Below are positions 51,416-61,706 of a DNA stretch of 64,000 nucleotides, piece by piece. The position numbers and the translations under genes are program-made. This stretch comes from JBBRXJ01 sp038248505 (GTDB lineage Bacteria > Bacteroidota > Bacteroidia > Bacteroidales > JBBRXJ01): the NCBI GenBank assembly GCA_038248505.1, contig JBBRXJ010000003.1, positions 1 through 64,000 on the forward strand. The letters are read 5' to 3'. How positions within the stretch are numbered: position 1 is the first letter of the stretch; every line of letters begins with the position of its first letter. Under the pieces are notes generated by a model. It saw only the letters and a program-made list of their open reading frames with translations. It did not search any database and was not told the DNA's origin.

Positions 51416-54244
51416 TTGAAACGATTTTTGCAATATTGCCTTTTCATTTTAATATTTGCTACTCCAAATCTTTTAGCCCAATTCTATGAAACGGGCCAAG
51501 ACCCTGCATCAATAAAATGGCGTCAGATAACAAGTCCACACTTCCGTATTATTTATCCATCAGAGATTAGTCGTGATGCTCAACATTTAGCCAATACTTT
51601 GGAATATGTTTACGGACCCATGGCGAAATCATTAAAACATGAGCCGCGTAATATATCCATTCTGCTTCACAACCGTTCTTTAAAATCAAATGCTTACGTG
51701 GTATGGGCTCCCAAACGAATGGAGATTTACACAACGCCTCCGCAAGATATGTATCCACAACTATGGACTGAACAAATTGCTTTGCATGAATTAAGACATG
51801 TAGTTCAAATTGATAAATTAAATTCAAGTTTTGGTCATATACTATCTCTAATCTTTGGAGAGCAAGGAGTAGGATCACTCGCTGGAATGGTACCTCAATG
51901 GTTTTTTGAAGGCGATGCAGTTTATACAGAAACAGCCTTTTCAACAACTGGGCGAGGCAGAATGCCTTCGTTTGAGATGAGACTTCGTGCAATTACCCTT
52001 GAAAAAAACACACAGTATTCATACCCAAAAACACTTTTAGGCTCATATCGCGATTTTGTGCCTGATTATTATGAGTATGGTTACCAAATGGTGTCGTATG
52101 GCCGCATTAAATATGGGAATTTAATTTGGGAAAAACCACTCCGCAATGTGGCTCGTGCCCCTTTTATTGCTAGCCCTTTTACGCTATCAATGATTCACAA
52201 TATGGGCCATACTAAACGTAGCTTTTACCTAGAAGCATTTGATAGTTTAAAAATAAAATGGAATATTCAAAACGACTCTGTTCATCCCGAAAAATATATA
52301 TCGCTTAACACAAACCCTAAAAAATATTATACCACCCTACGTTTCCCTCAATACCTCGATAATTCGCATACGCTGGCATTCAAAAGTAATATAGACGACA
52401 TTGATCGTTTTATTGTTATTGACTCCTTAGGTAACGAAAAAAGGCTCTTTACACCAGGCAGTTTTGACCGTACCTGTATTTCGTATGCTGCCGGAAAACT
52501 TGTTTGGTGCGAATATCAATATGACCTACGATGGGAAGAACAAAATTTTTATGCCATACGCATGCTTGACATTCAATCGGGTAAAACAAAAGAAATTAGT
52601 AAACGTAGTCGTTATTTTGCTCCGGCAATTGATTCGTCGGGGAAGTACGTTGCAGCTATTGAAATTGATATTTCAAACCGTTGTGCAATAGTTATTCTTA
52701 ATGCTGATAATGGAACAATACTTAGCAAAAAATTGTTTGGTTATGATACCGTTTTACAATTACCTTCCTGGAACAAATCATCAACATCCATTATATTTAC
52801 TGCAGTTTTAGCATCGGGGAAAGGTATTTTTCAATACAACATACATTCGAACACCCTAAAGGCGGTTATTGAGCCATCATTAAATGACGTGTCTTTTCCC
52901 ATATATTATAAAAACTATATTCTTTATAAAGCTGATTACTCTGGCATTGATAATATTTACGCTATTGATACGCTTACAAAAAATATTTGGTGTATTACCA
53001 ATGCTAAATATGGCGCCTCTGATCCGACGGTTTCGCCAGATGGAAAAATATTGTTATTTGCTGACTATAGTGTAAAAGGATACAATGTTGCGAAATTGAT
53101 AATAGATACGAATTCTTGGATTGAGTTGCCGAGAGTCAAAAACTATTCGCTTCAATTATCGAATACGATAGCAAAACAGGAGAATTTTGTTTTAAAACAT
53201 GAAAACATTCCTCAGGACACTTTTATAGATAGGTCTTATAAACGATTTCCTCATTTATTGCACTTTCATAGCTGGTCGCCATTTTATTATAATTACGATT
53301 TTACTTCAGTAAATAATCCTTTATTGTTTCCCGGTATTACCTTTCTTACTCAAAATACGCTGGGCTCTTCAACGGGTTCTATAGCACTGGCTTACAAAAA
53401 TAGATTAGTAAGTTTGAATACAAAATATACGATGAGCGGTCTCTATCCAGTTATTGAATTTAATACCGAATCGAATACTTTTTCAGATGCATTTTACACG
53501 CGTATATATCAACCATTAAACTTTAAGAAGAATAAATACTTCCGAACATTTATTCCAATTTTACATACCAGACTAAGTAATAGTAGCAGGTTCAATGATA
53601 AAAGTACGAAAACACCTCATTTTAATTATTTACGTTATCAATTGTACTTTAGCAATTATTTAAAATACTCGTATCGCGATATTAAACCGCGCTTTGGACA
53701 AGTGATTGATATTAGTTTTTTACATAATGCGTTTAATAGTAGCGTGAAAAATTCAACTTTTATTGCTGATATTAATTTGTATTTACCCGGTATTGGTCGC
53801 CATCATACATTCGCATTACGTGGAGCCTGGCAAACGCAATACGGAAAATCAATTGTTTACAATACGCTACAAGTGTCTAGAACTATTCATTTTCAAGATT
53901 TTTTCTTTGATAAGATATCTTGTTTTGCTGCCGATTATTTTATGCCTCTCTTTTATCCTGATCTTAATTTTCGCTCGTGGTTTTATATAAAACGTGTTCA
54001 GGCAAATTTATTTTTTGAACTAAACAATTTCAACAAAATATATTATAATGGCAACTATTATGGCTACAAACCTATTATGTACAAACCTATTAGATACAAA
54101 CAAATAGCAGGTATTGACGTAACAGCCGATTATCATCTTTTAAATTTCATTTTTCCTTTTAATACTGGCATCCGTTTAGAATATTTTCCTCTTTCTGATA
54201 ACTACTTCGCCCAAGTTTTATTTAGAATTGCCTTAAATCCGTAA
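51416..54244 (+). CDS. Surface metalloprotease-like protein with PD40 propeller and barrel-like end, 942 aa
   Basis: A signal peptide (CLFILIFATPNLLAQF) shows export. A gluzincin-type peptidase domain follows: HELRH with His124, Glu125 and His128, and a third ligand Glu165 in WFFEGDAVY, the peptidase-MA arrangement. Residues about 320-590 look like a WD40/PD40 beta-propeller (YAAGKLVWCEYQYD; YFAPAIDSSGKYVAAIEID; ASDPTVSPDGKILLFADYSV). The last 300 residues are rich in alternating aromatic strands and end in FRIALNP, consistent with an outer-membrane barrel. The substrate is unknown. The start is TTG, the first candidate before the signal peptide. Confidence 0.75.
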   Translation: MKRFLQYCLFILIFATPNLLAQFYETGQDPASIKWRQITSPHFRIIYPSEISRDAQHLANTLEYVYGPMAKSLKHEPRNISILLHNRSLKSNAYVVWAPKRMEIYTTPPQDMYPQLWTEQIALHELRHVVQIDKLNSSFGHILSLIFGEQGVGSLAGMVPQWFFEGDAVYTETAFSTTGRGRMPSFEMRLRAITLEKNTQYSYPKTLLGSYRDFVPDYYEYGYQMVSYGRIKYGNLIWEKPLRNVARAPFIASPFTLSMIHNMGHTKRSFYLEAFDSLKIKWNIQNDSVHPEKYISLNTNPKKYYTTLRFPQYLDNSHTLAFKSNIDDIDRFIVIDSLGNEKRLFTPGSFDRTCISYAAGKLVWCEYQYDLRWEEQNFYAIRMLDIQSGKTKEISKRSRYFAPAIDSSGKYVAAIEIDISNRCAIVILNADNGTILSKKLFGYDTVLQLPSWNKSSTSIIFTAVLASGKGIFQYNIHSNTLKAVIEPSLNDVSFPIYYKNYILYKADYSGIDNIYAIDTLTKNIWCITNAKYGASDPTVSPDGKILLFADYSVKGYNVAKLIIDTNSWIELPRVKNYSLQLSNTIAKQENFVLKHENIPQDTFIDRSYKRFPHLLHFHSWSPFYYNYDFTSVNNPLLFPGITFLTQNTLGSSTGSIALAYKNRLVSLNTKYTMSGLYPVIEFNTESNTFSDAFYTRIYQPLNFKKNKYFRTFIPILHTRLSNSSRFNDKSTKTPHFNYLRYQLYFSNYLKYSYRDIKPRFGQVIDISFLHNAFNSSVKNSTFIADINLYLPGIGRHHTFALRGAWQTQYGKSIVYNTLQVSRTIHFQDFFFDKISCFAADYFMPLFYPDLNFRSWFYIKRVQANLFFELNNFNKIYYNGNYYGYKPIMYKPIRYKQIAGIDVTADYHLLNFIFPFNTGIRLEYFPLSDNYFAQVLFRIALNP

Positions 54245-54683
54245 GTAATTTGGGGTTTATATAAAATATTTATAAATGGTAAACGTATTTAACTACTAAA
54301 AGAAATTTAGCTTAACTACTTTCGTTTGTCTAGTATTTACGGTAAACTCAAAGATCTCATTTTTGGGTGCGTAATTGAAAGCTTTATTGTATTTGGTCCG
54401 CCGCGGCGTAGAAAAAGCTTGAATGGAAAATAATTAATGCTGATTTGTAACATTAAAATTGCTCTACATCTTATGAACCGATGTATATGAGAACGTTATG
54501 TGTCCGCTTTGGAGGAGTGTGAGAGACGGATAGAGTCAGGGTTTTCTGGCGAAGCCGTTTACTCGATAGTAGGGTGTTGTTTGTCCTGCTATATGGACAA
54601 GTTAATAATATGTTATATGAAAACAAGAAACAAATTTATTAGGTAGTCCAATCGATACGAATAGAAGAAAATCGTCCAATTGT
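54245..54683. other. Gene-free region with one palindrome
   Basis: It contains CGCCGCGGCG (54,400-54,409), related to the 20-24 kb palindrome family, but is otherwise unremarkable. Local GC is higher at 54,480-54,600. No ORF or RNA is supported. Confidence 0.4.
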
Positions 54684-55292
54684 TTATAAATTTTTGCGGC
54701 CACCGAAAGAGTATCCAAGAGACAAGCCGAAATCCAAACCAGATCCCCACGTGTACATCTTGGCCCAAGAATCTCCGTTTGCAGGCACAGCATCCTTCCA
54801 TTCGTATTCACTATTAAAAGGGGGGCCGTAACCCAACCAATAACTGATAGTGAACCCTGAATTCCACACATAAGTTTGCCCCAGGCCTGCACCTATAACA
54901 AATGACTCAAACAGGTATTCGGCACCATAGTGAATCCCGTCAAGGTTCATATACCTAGCATTGAGATCTACAAAACTATTTCTGTATGCAGATTTAAATA
55001 GCCACATAAACTTGGCGTCCTCGACAGGTCGTAAAAAATATTTATAATGGAGTCCAACACCATATTCTTTCTCCTCAGAGATGAATGGAAATGAACCTCC
55101 TCCCATTACAAATAGGGCGTGTCGGGGAGTCATACGCAGTTCATAAGACATACCCCATCTCTCGAAACCCAATCCGGCCACATTGAATTGGAAAGAATGA
55201 CGGTTGAATAGGGTGTCATTTGACTGGGCAGTAACAGCCGTGTATGTTAAAATTAAAATCACGAGACACGATATTTTCTTCAGCTGTTTCAT
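54684..55292 (-). CDS. Predicted outer-membrane beta-barrel protein, unknown, 202 aa
   Basis: A signal peptide (SCLVILILTYTAVTAQ) is followed by about 180 residues of alternating hydrophobic strands with aromatic ends (FERWGMSYELRMTPRHALFV; GVGLHYKYFLRPVEDAKFMW; FGLSLGYSFGGRKNL). Pattern and size suggest an eight-strand outer-membrane barrel. I do not recognise a named family. I start at the ATG at 55,292, the start nearest the signal peptide. It stands alone between a repeat-like spacer and an AraC-type regulator. Confidence 0.65.
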   Translation of the reverse strand: MKQLKKISCLVILILTYTAVTAQSNDTLFNRHSFQFNVAGLGFERWGMSYELRMTPRHALFVMGGGSFPFISEEKEYGVGLHYKYFLRPVEDAKFMWLFKSAYRNSFVDLNARYMNLDGIHYGAEYLFESFVIGAGLGQTYVWNSGFTISYWLGYGPPFNSEYEWKDAVPANGDSWAKMYTWGSGLDFGLSLGYSFGGRKNL

Positions 55293-55543
55293 TTTGTTTT
55301 CACTATTTATTGCAATCATACTGTTGTTTTTAATTATGTTATGTTGCAAAGAAACAAATACAAAATAGATTAAATGCCCAAGCGTATAGGCTTAAGAAAC
55401 TTCATTGTCCAACCTTATAGGGAAGGGCTCGCAACTATCTAAATAATATATTTTTCTATTAAATTGAAAATTCGAAAAAAAAGTGTAAAAAAAGACATTA
55501 ATTCTATCTTGAAATTCGATTTTTACCTAAAAATGACTACGGG

Positions 55544-56698
55544 CTAAACTTTATTACGAAATTCAGTTGGGGTTAAACCTTCGTATTTTTTAAAGATAGA
55601 ATTAAAACTACTCTTAGAATTAAAGCCACAATCATACGCCAACGAAAGTATGGTGTATTTTTTATTTGAAGGGTTGCTCATTTTTTGTTTTGCTAAATCC
55701 ACTCTATAACCGTTCACAAAGTCAAAGAAATATTTCTTCAAATTTTCATTAATTACTTGAGAAAGATGATTCGTTGAAATATTCATTTTCTCGGCAACTT
55801 CTTTTAATGAAAGTTTACCATTTAGATAAGGTTTTTCTTCCTCCATATAGAGTAATAACGCTTTTAAATGGCTTGCAGAATCATCTTTTTTAAGACCAGA
55901 TTTTTCATAACGATTACTTGCTGAATTAGTATCAGGCTCTATTGTCAGAACTTCTTTTTTCTCCAAAGGAATTGAATAAATAACTTGTTGTCTTATGCCA
56001 AAAAAACCTAACAAAAAGACAAATGCCACAAAAGCAGACTGTCCTTGCATGTCAAGCATCATATGATCTTCAGGGAGCATATCATTGGATGTAGTTGCGT
56101 CAAGATAATAAACATAAGCAACTAGGCTTGAAATAACAACCCATAAAAGGACTAATAGGAAAGTTAATATTCTCAACCAATTTAAGCTGATGTTTTCTTC
56201 ATAAGAAAATATTTTCCGAATAGAAACTTTATGATTTTTCAAAAGTCTTAATGTTGCTACTAAGTATATTGTTGAAAATAATATAGCGATCCCAAAAACG
56301 AAACTTTGATAAGGATTTGTTGATACGTGAGTAACTAAATTAACCTTTTCGTTATATGGAAGTTGTGCCAAAGGAATAATACTGATATAAATAATAGCTG
56401 TAGGGATAAGATGAAGTAACCACTTAGCTTTAAAAACATTCTCTTTAGTGCTTAGTGATTCAGTATAGACATACATTATAGAATAATATACAACTAATAC
56501 ACCTGAAGGGATATGACCATATTCGATGTAAAAAACATAGCCAGACTGGAATGAGTAATAAACAAAAGCTAAGTGAACTGCAAAAAATGAAAGCCAGAGT
56601 GCTAATATTTTGTCAGATATAGATTTCCTTTTTTTGGAAAGAACTAAAATAGCAAAAAAAGCAGATTGAAAAGCACCTATTAATATTAATACTTCCAT
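55544..56698 (-). CDS. AraC-family regulator with a membrane-embedded N-terminus, 384 aa
   Basis: The C-terminal 100 residues form the double helix-turn-helix of AraC regulators (KLSLKEVAEKMNISTNHLSQ then VINENL; ILSLAYDCGFNSKSSFNSIF then KKYEGLTPTEFRN). The N-terminal 240 residues contain seven or eight hydrophobic helices without a soluble ligand domain, so it likely senses a signal in or across the membrane, as is common in Bacteroidota. The signal and target genes are unknown. The adjacent barrel protein (convergent in neither sense, 250 bases away) is a possible target. Confidence 0.88.
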   Translation of the reverse strand: MEVLILIGAFQSAFFAILVLSKKRKSISDKILALWLSFFAVHLAFVYYSFQSGYVFYIEYGHIPSGVLVVYYSIMYVYTESLSTKENVFKAKWLLHLIPTAIIYISIIPLAQLPYNEKVNLVTHVSTNPYQSFVFGIAILFSTIYLVATLRLLKNHKVSIRKIFSYEENISLNWLRILTFLLVLLWVVISSLVAYVYYLDATTSNDMLPEDHMMLDMQGQSAFVAFVFLLGFFGIRQQVIYSIPLEKKEVLTIEPDTNSASNRYEKSGLKKDDSASHLKALLLYMEEEKPYLNGKLSLKEVAEKMNISTNHLSQVINENLKKYFFDFVNGYRVDLAKQKMSNPSNKKYTILSLAYDCGFNSKSSFNSIFKKYEGLTPTEFRNKV

Positions 56699-56940
56699 AA
56701 AAACAATATTAACACTTTATATTTTTTCTGATGATAATTCCACTAATTTCTGAATAGCCTATTTTGAACTTCTTTTCCATCACTCAGTTTTATTATTGGT
56801 TCTTGGTTTCTTTTTACCCTATAACGCTTGATTGCTATACCCAGTAATGGATTTCGTGGGATGATACTATCAACCGATGCAAAATTTAATGCGGGTGATA
56901 CTGCTCGAAAACCTCTGAATCTCCATTGTATGTAATGTTA

Positions 56941-57593
56941 TTAGGCCTTGTTTCTTATTATATTTTCGTCTTTTTGAGTCAAAAGGGAATTTAATAAATC
57001 TATTGAGTAGTATCTATGATTCTCTAGAAACATTTCAAACAAAGGTTTTAAGTCTTTTATGAAACCCTTGTCTTTAGATATTGCAAGCAATTCTAATTTG
57101 CCGATACAATTAATACCAAAAATCTCAGCAATAATCCTTGCTTTTTTCTCATCAATCAATAAAAAATCAGCATGCAACTCCTTATATAAAATTACAGAAT
57201 CAGATTCTCCATAATCCATTATAAAAGCCAACTCATTAAATCCTTTAATTGACATAACTTTGTTATTTAAATATGAACAAATCCTATTATGAAATGGTTT
57301 AGACTCATCTAAGGCAATAATACTGGTGTAATCCAACATGTCGGCTAAACGCTTTCTACCGTCAGGGGCAAGAAATTTTAACTGGGCAGTAGCACTAACC
57401 ACTTGTCTGTTTTCTTTTTTCAATTTGGCTTTAAGATATTTCCAATAGTTGCAGGTTTTGGTGTAGTTGTCTTGGTTGGTAAGCAAAGCTACAATATCCA
57501 ACACACTAAACCACCACATGGCATTTTGTTCGTCCCAAACAGCGCGCACTTCGCGTTAGTAAAAAAAACGGATGGATATTTTGCACTACTCAT
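56941..57593 (-). pseudogene. BRO-N/DUF3368 (PIN-like) chimera with an N-terminal frameshift
   Basis: An open frame of 202 residues joins two unrelated halves. Residues about 1-70 match the BRO-N DNA-binding domain (VRAVWDEQNAMWWFSVLDIV; LKFLAPDGRKRLADML). From about 75 on it reads like DUF3368, a PIN-like toxin domain (SIIALDE; ESDSVILYKELHADFLLIDE then KKARIIAEI; KGFIKDLKPLFEMF). Upstream, MSSAKYPSVFFTNAK would continue smoothly into VRAVWDE if one base were restored near 57,550, so the true start was probably at 57,593. The joint likely arose by deletion between two genes. Confidence 0.6.
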
Positions 57594-58548
57594 TATTTTA
57601 CTGTTATCTATTCTGGCACACTGTAATTATACATCCAAAGGTATGATAATTTTTATCTCGTAGTTGCAGTCTGCGGTCAACGTACAAATGTATCCACCAT
57701 CTCGATTACAGCATGCAGAACTACAAGAAGCAGATTTTCTGCTTCTCGCCACACTAAGGTGTCTTGCGGAATTATGAAGCACTTTCCTATCAGTTTACAT
57801 CTCTGTTCATTGGTATAATCTTTTCTTCTGTACCTATATTTTGCCCCACGGATATTTTTAAATTCAGAAAAAATATGGAAATCAACGCTATTAATCTCAT
57901 TTGTTGTTAGTCTGAATTATGATTCAATAATATAATGATTTTATTTGATTATCACATTTGCTGCTGCATGATTCTTCAAAAGCTGAGCGGCAAACGGTGT
58001 TATTTTATTCCTTGTCTTCATATTTTTCCGATAGAATTAATTTCAGAGTAAATCATCCGTAGATATTGAATCAGATTTGATATCATCTATCCTATCTATT
58101 ATTATCTTATTCATAATTTATTGTTGTTTAGCAAATTTATACTAAAATCAATTATAGTACTGCTAGTGAGATATTCCTAATTAGTCGAGATTTTGAACTT
58201 GCACCTAAACTTATGCAGTTATAATAAGATGGCAATATCGAAGCAAAAAATTTTCTGCTACCACAAAACATAATACGTGCACAAAGCCTCATTTAACCAC
58301 TGAATCGGCAATTACTTATAGGCGCTGTGGTGCATTTTGAATGGTAAATATATGAATTTATTTTACATATTAAAATGAATAGCAGTTCAGAGGGTGCAAG
58401 TTCCTTCATGTCTGAAGCATTAATAATTCGAAAAGCTTGTCCCGATTATTAAACAGGAGTGGTTTGCGATGAGCCAAGTACACTGAAGTAAGCGAGACAG
58501 TAAGACGTTGGCTATGGCAATGTTCTTGCGTTAAATGGCAAGTCATTA
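57594..58548. other. 955-bp gene-free region with a conserved-block repeat
   Basis: It holds the repeat at 58,389-58,505. A minus-strand stretch (57,610-57,800) reads a Cys-rich piece (SASCSSACCNRDGGYIC) with a broken signal-like start near 57,890; it may be a decayed small secreted protein but is too weak to call. The rest shows nothing. Confidence 0.4.
58389..58505 (+). repeat. Conserved-block repeat, copy 2 (structured-RNA-like)
   Basis: The blocks GAGGGTGCAAG, CCTTCATG, GAAGCATTA and CTGAAGTAAGC occur here in the order seen on the minus strand at 2,670-2,778. The spacer between the last two is longer here. It ends about 45 bases before the cusB 3' end. Confidence 0.5.
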
Positions 58549-60147
58549 TTATTTGTACTTGCAACAAGCAGGTAAATTTGAGTATACCTCATTATCGGCA
58601 TTAAATTTTTCAGTGTCGTGTCCAACATTGGCAATGGCTTTTTTAATAGTATCAAGGCTAGTATCCATGTTGTTGAATTCTACATGAATTTCTTTTGTTT
58701 TGGTGTTCCAAACGGCTAAATTAACACCATGCACGGATTTTGCTGCTTTTTCAATACGGTCTTTGCATTGGTCGCAATTGCCTGAAACCATAAATATTTC
58801 GTGTTGTATCATTATTTTCATATCATGCCCTGAATGTTCTGCATTGTCATCCTGATTATCGTTTTTCTGCATTTCGCCCTTATTATGATCTGTTGAAATC
58901 GTACCACCATCCTTATTCATCATACTTGGTTTACCTTCAAGTTGGGCGGAAGCATCAACGCTAAATGTACCTTGTGTAACTATTTCTTCACCTTCGTTTA
59001 GGCCGTTTTCAACTACATAACTACTGCCCAGCATAGGGCCAAGTTCTATTTCACGTATTTTGAAAATGGGTTCGTCTGTGCCAGTTTGTTTTACATACAC
59101 AATAGAACGTTTGCCTGTCCATAATACTGCTGAACGTGGAATGACCAATTTGTTACTGTATTCTGTAAGATTAGCTTTTACAATACCTTTGGCAAACATT
59201 TCGGGTTTTAATTTACCCGATTTATTATTAATTTCTACCCTAACTTTTGAAACACGAGTAACAGGGTCAATAACAGGTTCGATAAAGATAATGTTAGCTG
59301 TAAAAGTTTTGCCGGGTATTGAATGCACTTCAAAGCTGAGTTTGTCGCCTTCGTTTAAAAAAGGCAGGTCGCCTTCGTAAGCATCGAACATAGCCCAAAC
59401 GTTTGAAAGATCGGCAATATCGTATAAAATGGTACCCTGCGATATATGGTCGCCATTGTTAATACGCCTTGCTATTACAATGCCCGTAGTGTTTGAAACG
59501 ACTTCAAAATTATTTTGTACCGTGCCTGAACTCTCAATATTTGCAATTTGCGATTCGGTGAGTTTCCATTGAAGCAATTTTTCTTTAGAAGCTTCGTAAA
59601 TTTCGGGCTGTGTTTGCTTGGTTTTAACGGTTTCTAATAACTCTTGTTGTGCAGTAACTAGATCGGGCGAATAGATAAGTGCCAGTGTTTGACCCTTGCG
59701 AACGCGTTCGCCAGTAAAGCTTACAAGTAGTTTTTCTATTCGACCAGCTATGTGTGCAACCTGACTTTGCAACAAGCGTTCATCAGCCTGAATTTTACCG
59801 TACAGTCGTACTTCTTTGATTGGTTTCTGTTTTGTAACAACCGATGTAAGCACGTTGGCAAGCTCTGCGGCCTCTTTGGTTAAATGTATTGCGTCGGCAT
59901 CAACAGATGCATCGTTTTGTGCAAGGGGTATTAATTCCATTGCGCAAATTGGGCATTTGCCCTGTTTGTCCAAACGAATTTGCGGGTGCATGGCACATGT
60001 CCAGATAGTTGCTTTTCCCTTTTGAACTGTTGTATTTGTACTTATTACTGATTTATGCGATGAATGGAATAATAACCATCCTAGAAACAAGCCACCAAGG
60101 GTAAAAAGGCTGTATAACACATATTTGTTTAATAATATCTTTTTCAT
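58549..60147 (-). CDS. cusB: CusB/CzcB-type metal-efflux membrane-fusion protein with HMBD and HMA domains, 532 aa
   Basis: This periplasmic adaptor links an RND pump to an outer-membrane factor. An N-terminal anchor (about 8-25) is followed by a heavy-metal-binding domain, CAMHPQIRLDKQGKCPICAM (about 50-70), then the barrel-sandwich and beta-barrel parts (VAHIAGRIEKLLVSFTGERV; IARRINNGDHISQGTILYDI). The C-terminus carries an extra HMA domain (MVSGNCDQCKDRIEKAAKSV, with CxxC) and ends CCKYK. An HMA domain fused to a CusB protein is less usual and suggests metal handover. Copper or silver is likely from the MHP/CxxC motifs, but not proven. Confidence 0.9.
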   Translation of the reverse strand: MKKILLNKYVLYSLFTLGGLFLGWLLFHSSHKSVISTNTTVQKGKATIWTCAMHPQIRLDKQGKCPICAMELIPLAQNDASVDADAIHLTKEAAELANVLTSVVTKQKPIKEVRLYGKIQADERLLQSQVAHIAGRIEKLLVSFTGERVRKGQTLALIYSPDLVTAQQELLETVKTKQTQPEIYEASKEKLLQWKLTESQIANIESSGTVQNNFEVVSNTTGIVIARRINNGDHISQGTILYDIADLSNVWAMFDAYEGDLPFLNEGDKLSFEVHSIPGKTFTANIIFIEPVIDPVTRVSKVRVEINNKSGKLKPEMFAKGIVKANLTEYSNKLVIPRSAVLWTGKRSIVYVKQTGTDEPIFKIREIELGPMLGSSYVVENGLNEGEEIVTQGTFSVDASAQLEGKPSMMNKDGGTISTDHNKGEMQKNDNQDDNAEHSGHDMKIMIQHEIFMVSGNCDQCKDRIEKAAKSVHGVNLAVWNTKTKEIHVEFNNMDTSLDTIKKAIANVGHDTEKFNADNEVYSNLPACCKYK

Positions 60148-60258
60148 GATAATATAGTTTAATATTTTTTTAAAGCTCGAATGGAACTTGCATGTGAATT
60201 TTCATTCTTGTTTGTGTTTAACGAACATGCTCGTTTCATATCGTAAATTTTATTTTGT

Positions 60259-61689
60259 TTATTGAATTTGAGTATTTGCCATTAATCGTTTTAACCATGC
60301 TATTGCTGTGTTGTAATCGGTAACTGCTTCGATTTGTTTGATTTCGTAATCTAATAGCTGCTGACGATTTCGTAATAAATCCGTTAATCCTACACTGGAA
60401 GCTGAATAGCTTTTTATCATAATATCAAGCGATTTATTAGCCAAAAGGCTTTGATTTTTATAGAGTTTAATTCTTCGCCCTGCATCCTGATATAATTGCA
60501 ACGCTTCGTAATATTCGGTTTGTAATGAATAGGTAAATGCTTTATAGCCTTGCTCGGTTGCCAATTTCAACATGTTTGCTTCGGTTTGCATAGCATTGTA
60601 TTTCTTACGATAGATAGGAAGTGTAAGCGTAACCATTGGCATAATCATATCAGTGCCATTCATGCTCGATGTGGACATATCTCTATTGTTGATTACTGAA
60701 TAATTAACACCTATACCCACCATTGGGTAAGCCATTCGTGTAAGCATTTGTTTTCGGGCTTCTAATGATTGTTGTTCGAATTGCAACATACCCAGCATGG
60801 GATTGTTGGCCAATATACTATCGGAAACAGATAAAAGAGATACGTTGAGTGTATCAGATTTTAAAGTGTCGGCGATGGTAATAACCGATTTTACAGGACG
60901 ATTTAAATAGCTGTTGAACCTTGCAATAATCGTATTTTGTTGATTTTTGAGCAAAGCATTATTATTTTCGAGTTCGCCAATTTCAATTTGAATGAGGTAT
61001 AAATCAGCTAATCCAGAACCTCCATACTGTGAGCCCATTGACGATTGAATATTTGACTGGTTATTGCTAGAATTTCCACCCATTGTATTCATGCCCAATG
61101 AACCGGAAGAATTATTTTGAGCGGTGTTATTTGACATATTAGTGCCAGTTGTTATGGAATTGGTGTTTCCAGAAGTACCGGCCTTAAATTTAACCAATGT
61201 AAGTCTTTCGAGGGAGCGGAGTATTTCAATATTTTTTTCGGAAATACGAATATTTTGTTGCACCTTATACATTTCGAACCAAGTACGTTGCACATCATAA
61301 TACACCTGCAATTTAGTATAACGGAACAAATCGTATTTGGCTTTTGCCATTAAACCCATTTCGTCCTTTGCATTCTTTAATACTCCAAACCACGGAAACA
61401 TTTGCATTAAACGAATATCGGCTACCTGATTGCCACTTATTAACTCCATTGGTTGAATAAATATGCCTAAACTAATTTCGGGGTCGGGCAAACTGCCCAC
61501 CTGTGGTACTTTCTGTAAAGCTGCCTGATACTCAGCGTATTTTTGCAAAACAATTGGATTGTTTTTGGCTGCAATTTGAATATAGCTTGTTAAGGAATCA
61601 GTTTGAGAAAACAATACCATACTTTGAAATAGATAGAAATATGATATAAGAATTAAGTATATTTTACAACTATTTATCGTTTTCATCAT
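60259..61689 (-). CDS. cusC: TolC/CusC-type outer-membrane efflux protein, 476 aa
   Basis: This is the channel partner of the efflux system. It has a signal peptide (ILISYFYLFQSMVLFSQ), two internally repeated helical halves with the usual LYLIQIEIGELENNNALLKN and the C-terminal ALQLYQDAGRRIKLYKNQSL, and a conserved end near AIAWLKRLM. A low-complexity Ser/Asn/Gly insert (about residues 185-225) is unusual and may be a loop. It sits between cusA and cusB and is transcribed with them. Confidence 0.88.
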   Translation of the reverse strand: MMKTINSCKIYLILISYFYLFQSMVLFSQTDSLTSYIQIAAKNNPIVLQKYAEYQAALQKVPQVGSLPDPEISLGIFIQPMELISGNQVADIRLMQMFPWFGVLKNAKDEMGLMAKAKYDLFRYTKLQVYYDVQRTWFEMYKVQQNIRISEKNIEILRSLERLTLVKFKAGTSGNTNSITTGTNMSNNTAQNNSSGSLGMNTMGGNSSNNQSNIQSSMGSQYGGSGLADLYLIQIEIGELENNNALLKNQQNTIIARFNSYLNRPVKSVITIADTLKSDTLNVSLLSVSDSILANNPMLGMLQFEQQSLEARKQMLTRMAYPMVGIGVNYSVINNRDMSTSSMNGTDMIMPMVTLTLPIYRKKYNAMQTEANMLKLATEQGYKAFTYSLQTEYYEALQLYQDAGRRIKLYKNQSLLANKSLDIMIKSYSASSVGLTDLLRNRQQLLDYEIKQIEAVTDYNTAIAWLKRLMANTQIQ

Positions 61690-61706
61690 TTGTAGTTTTA
61701 ATGAAT

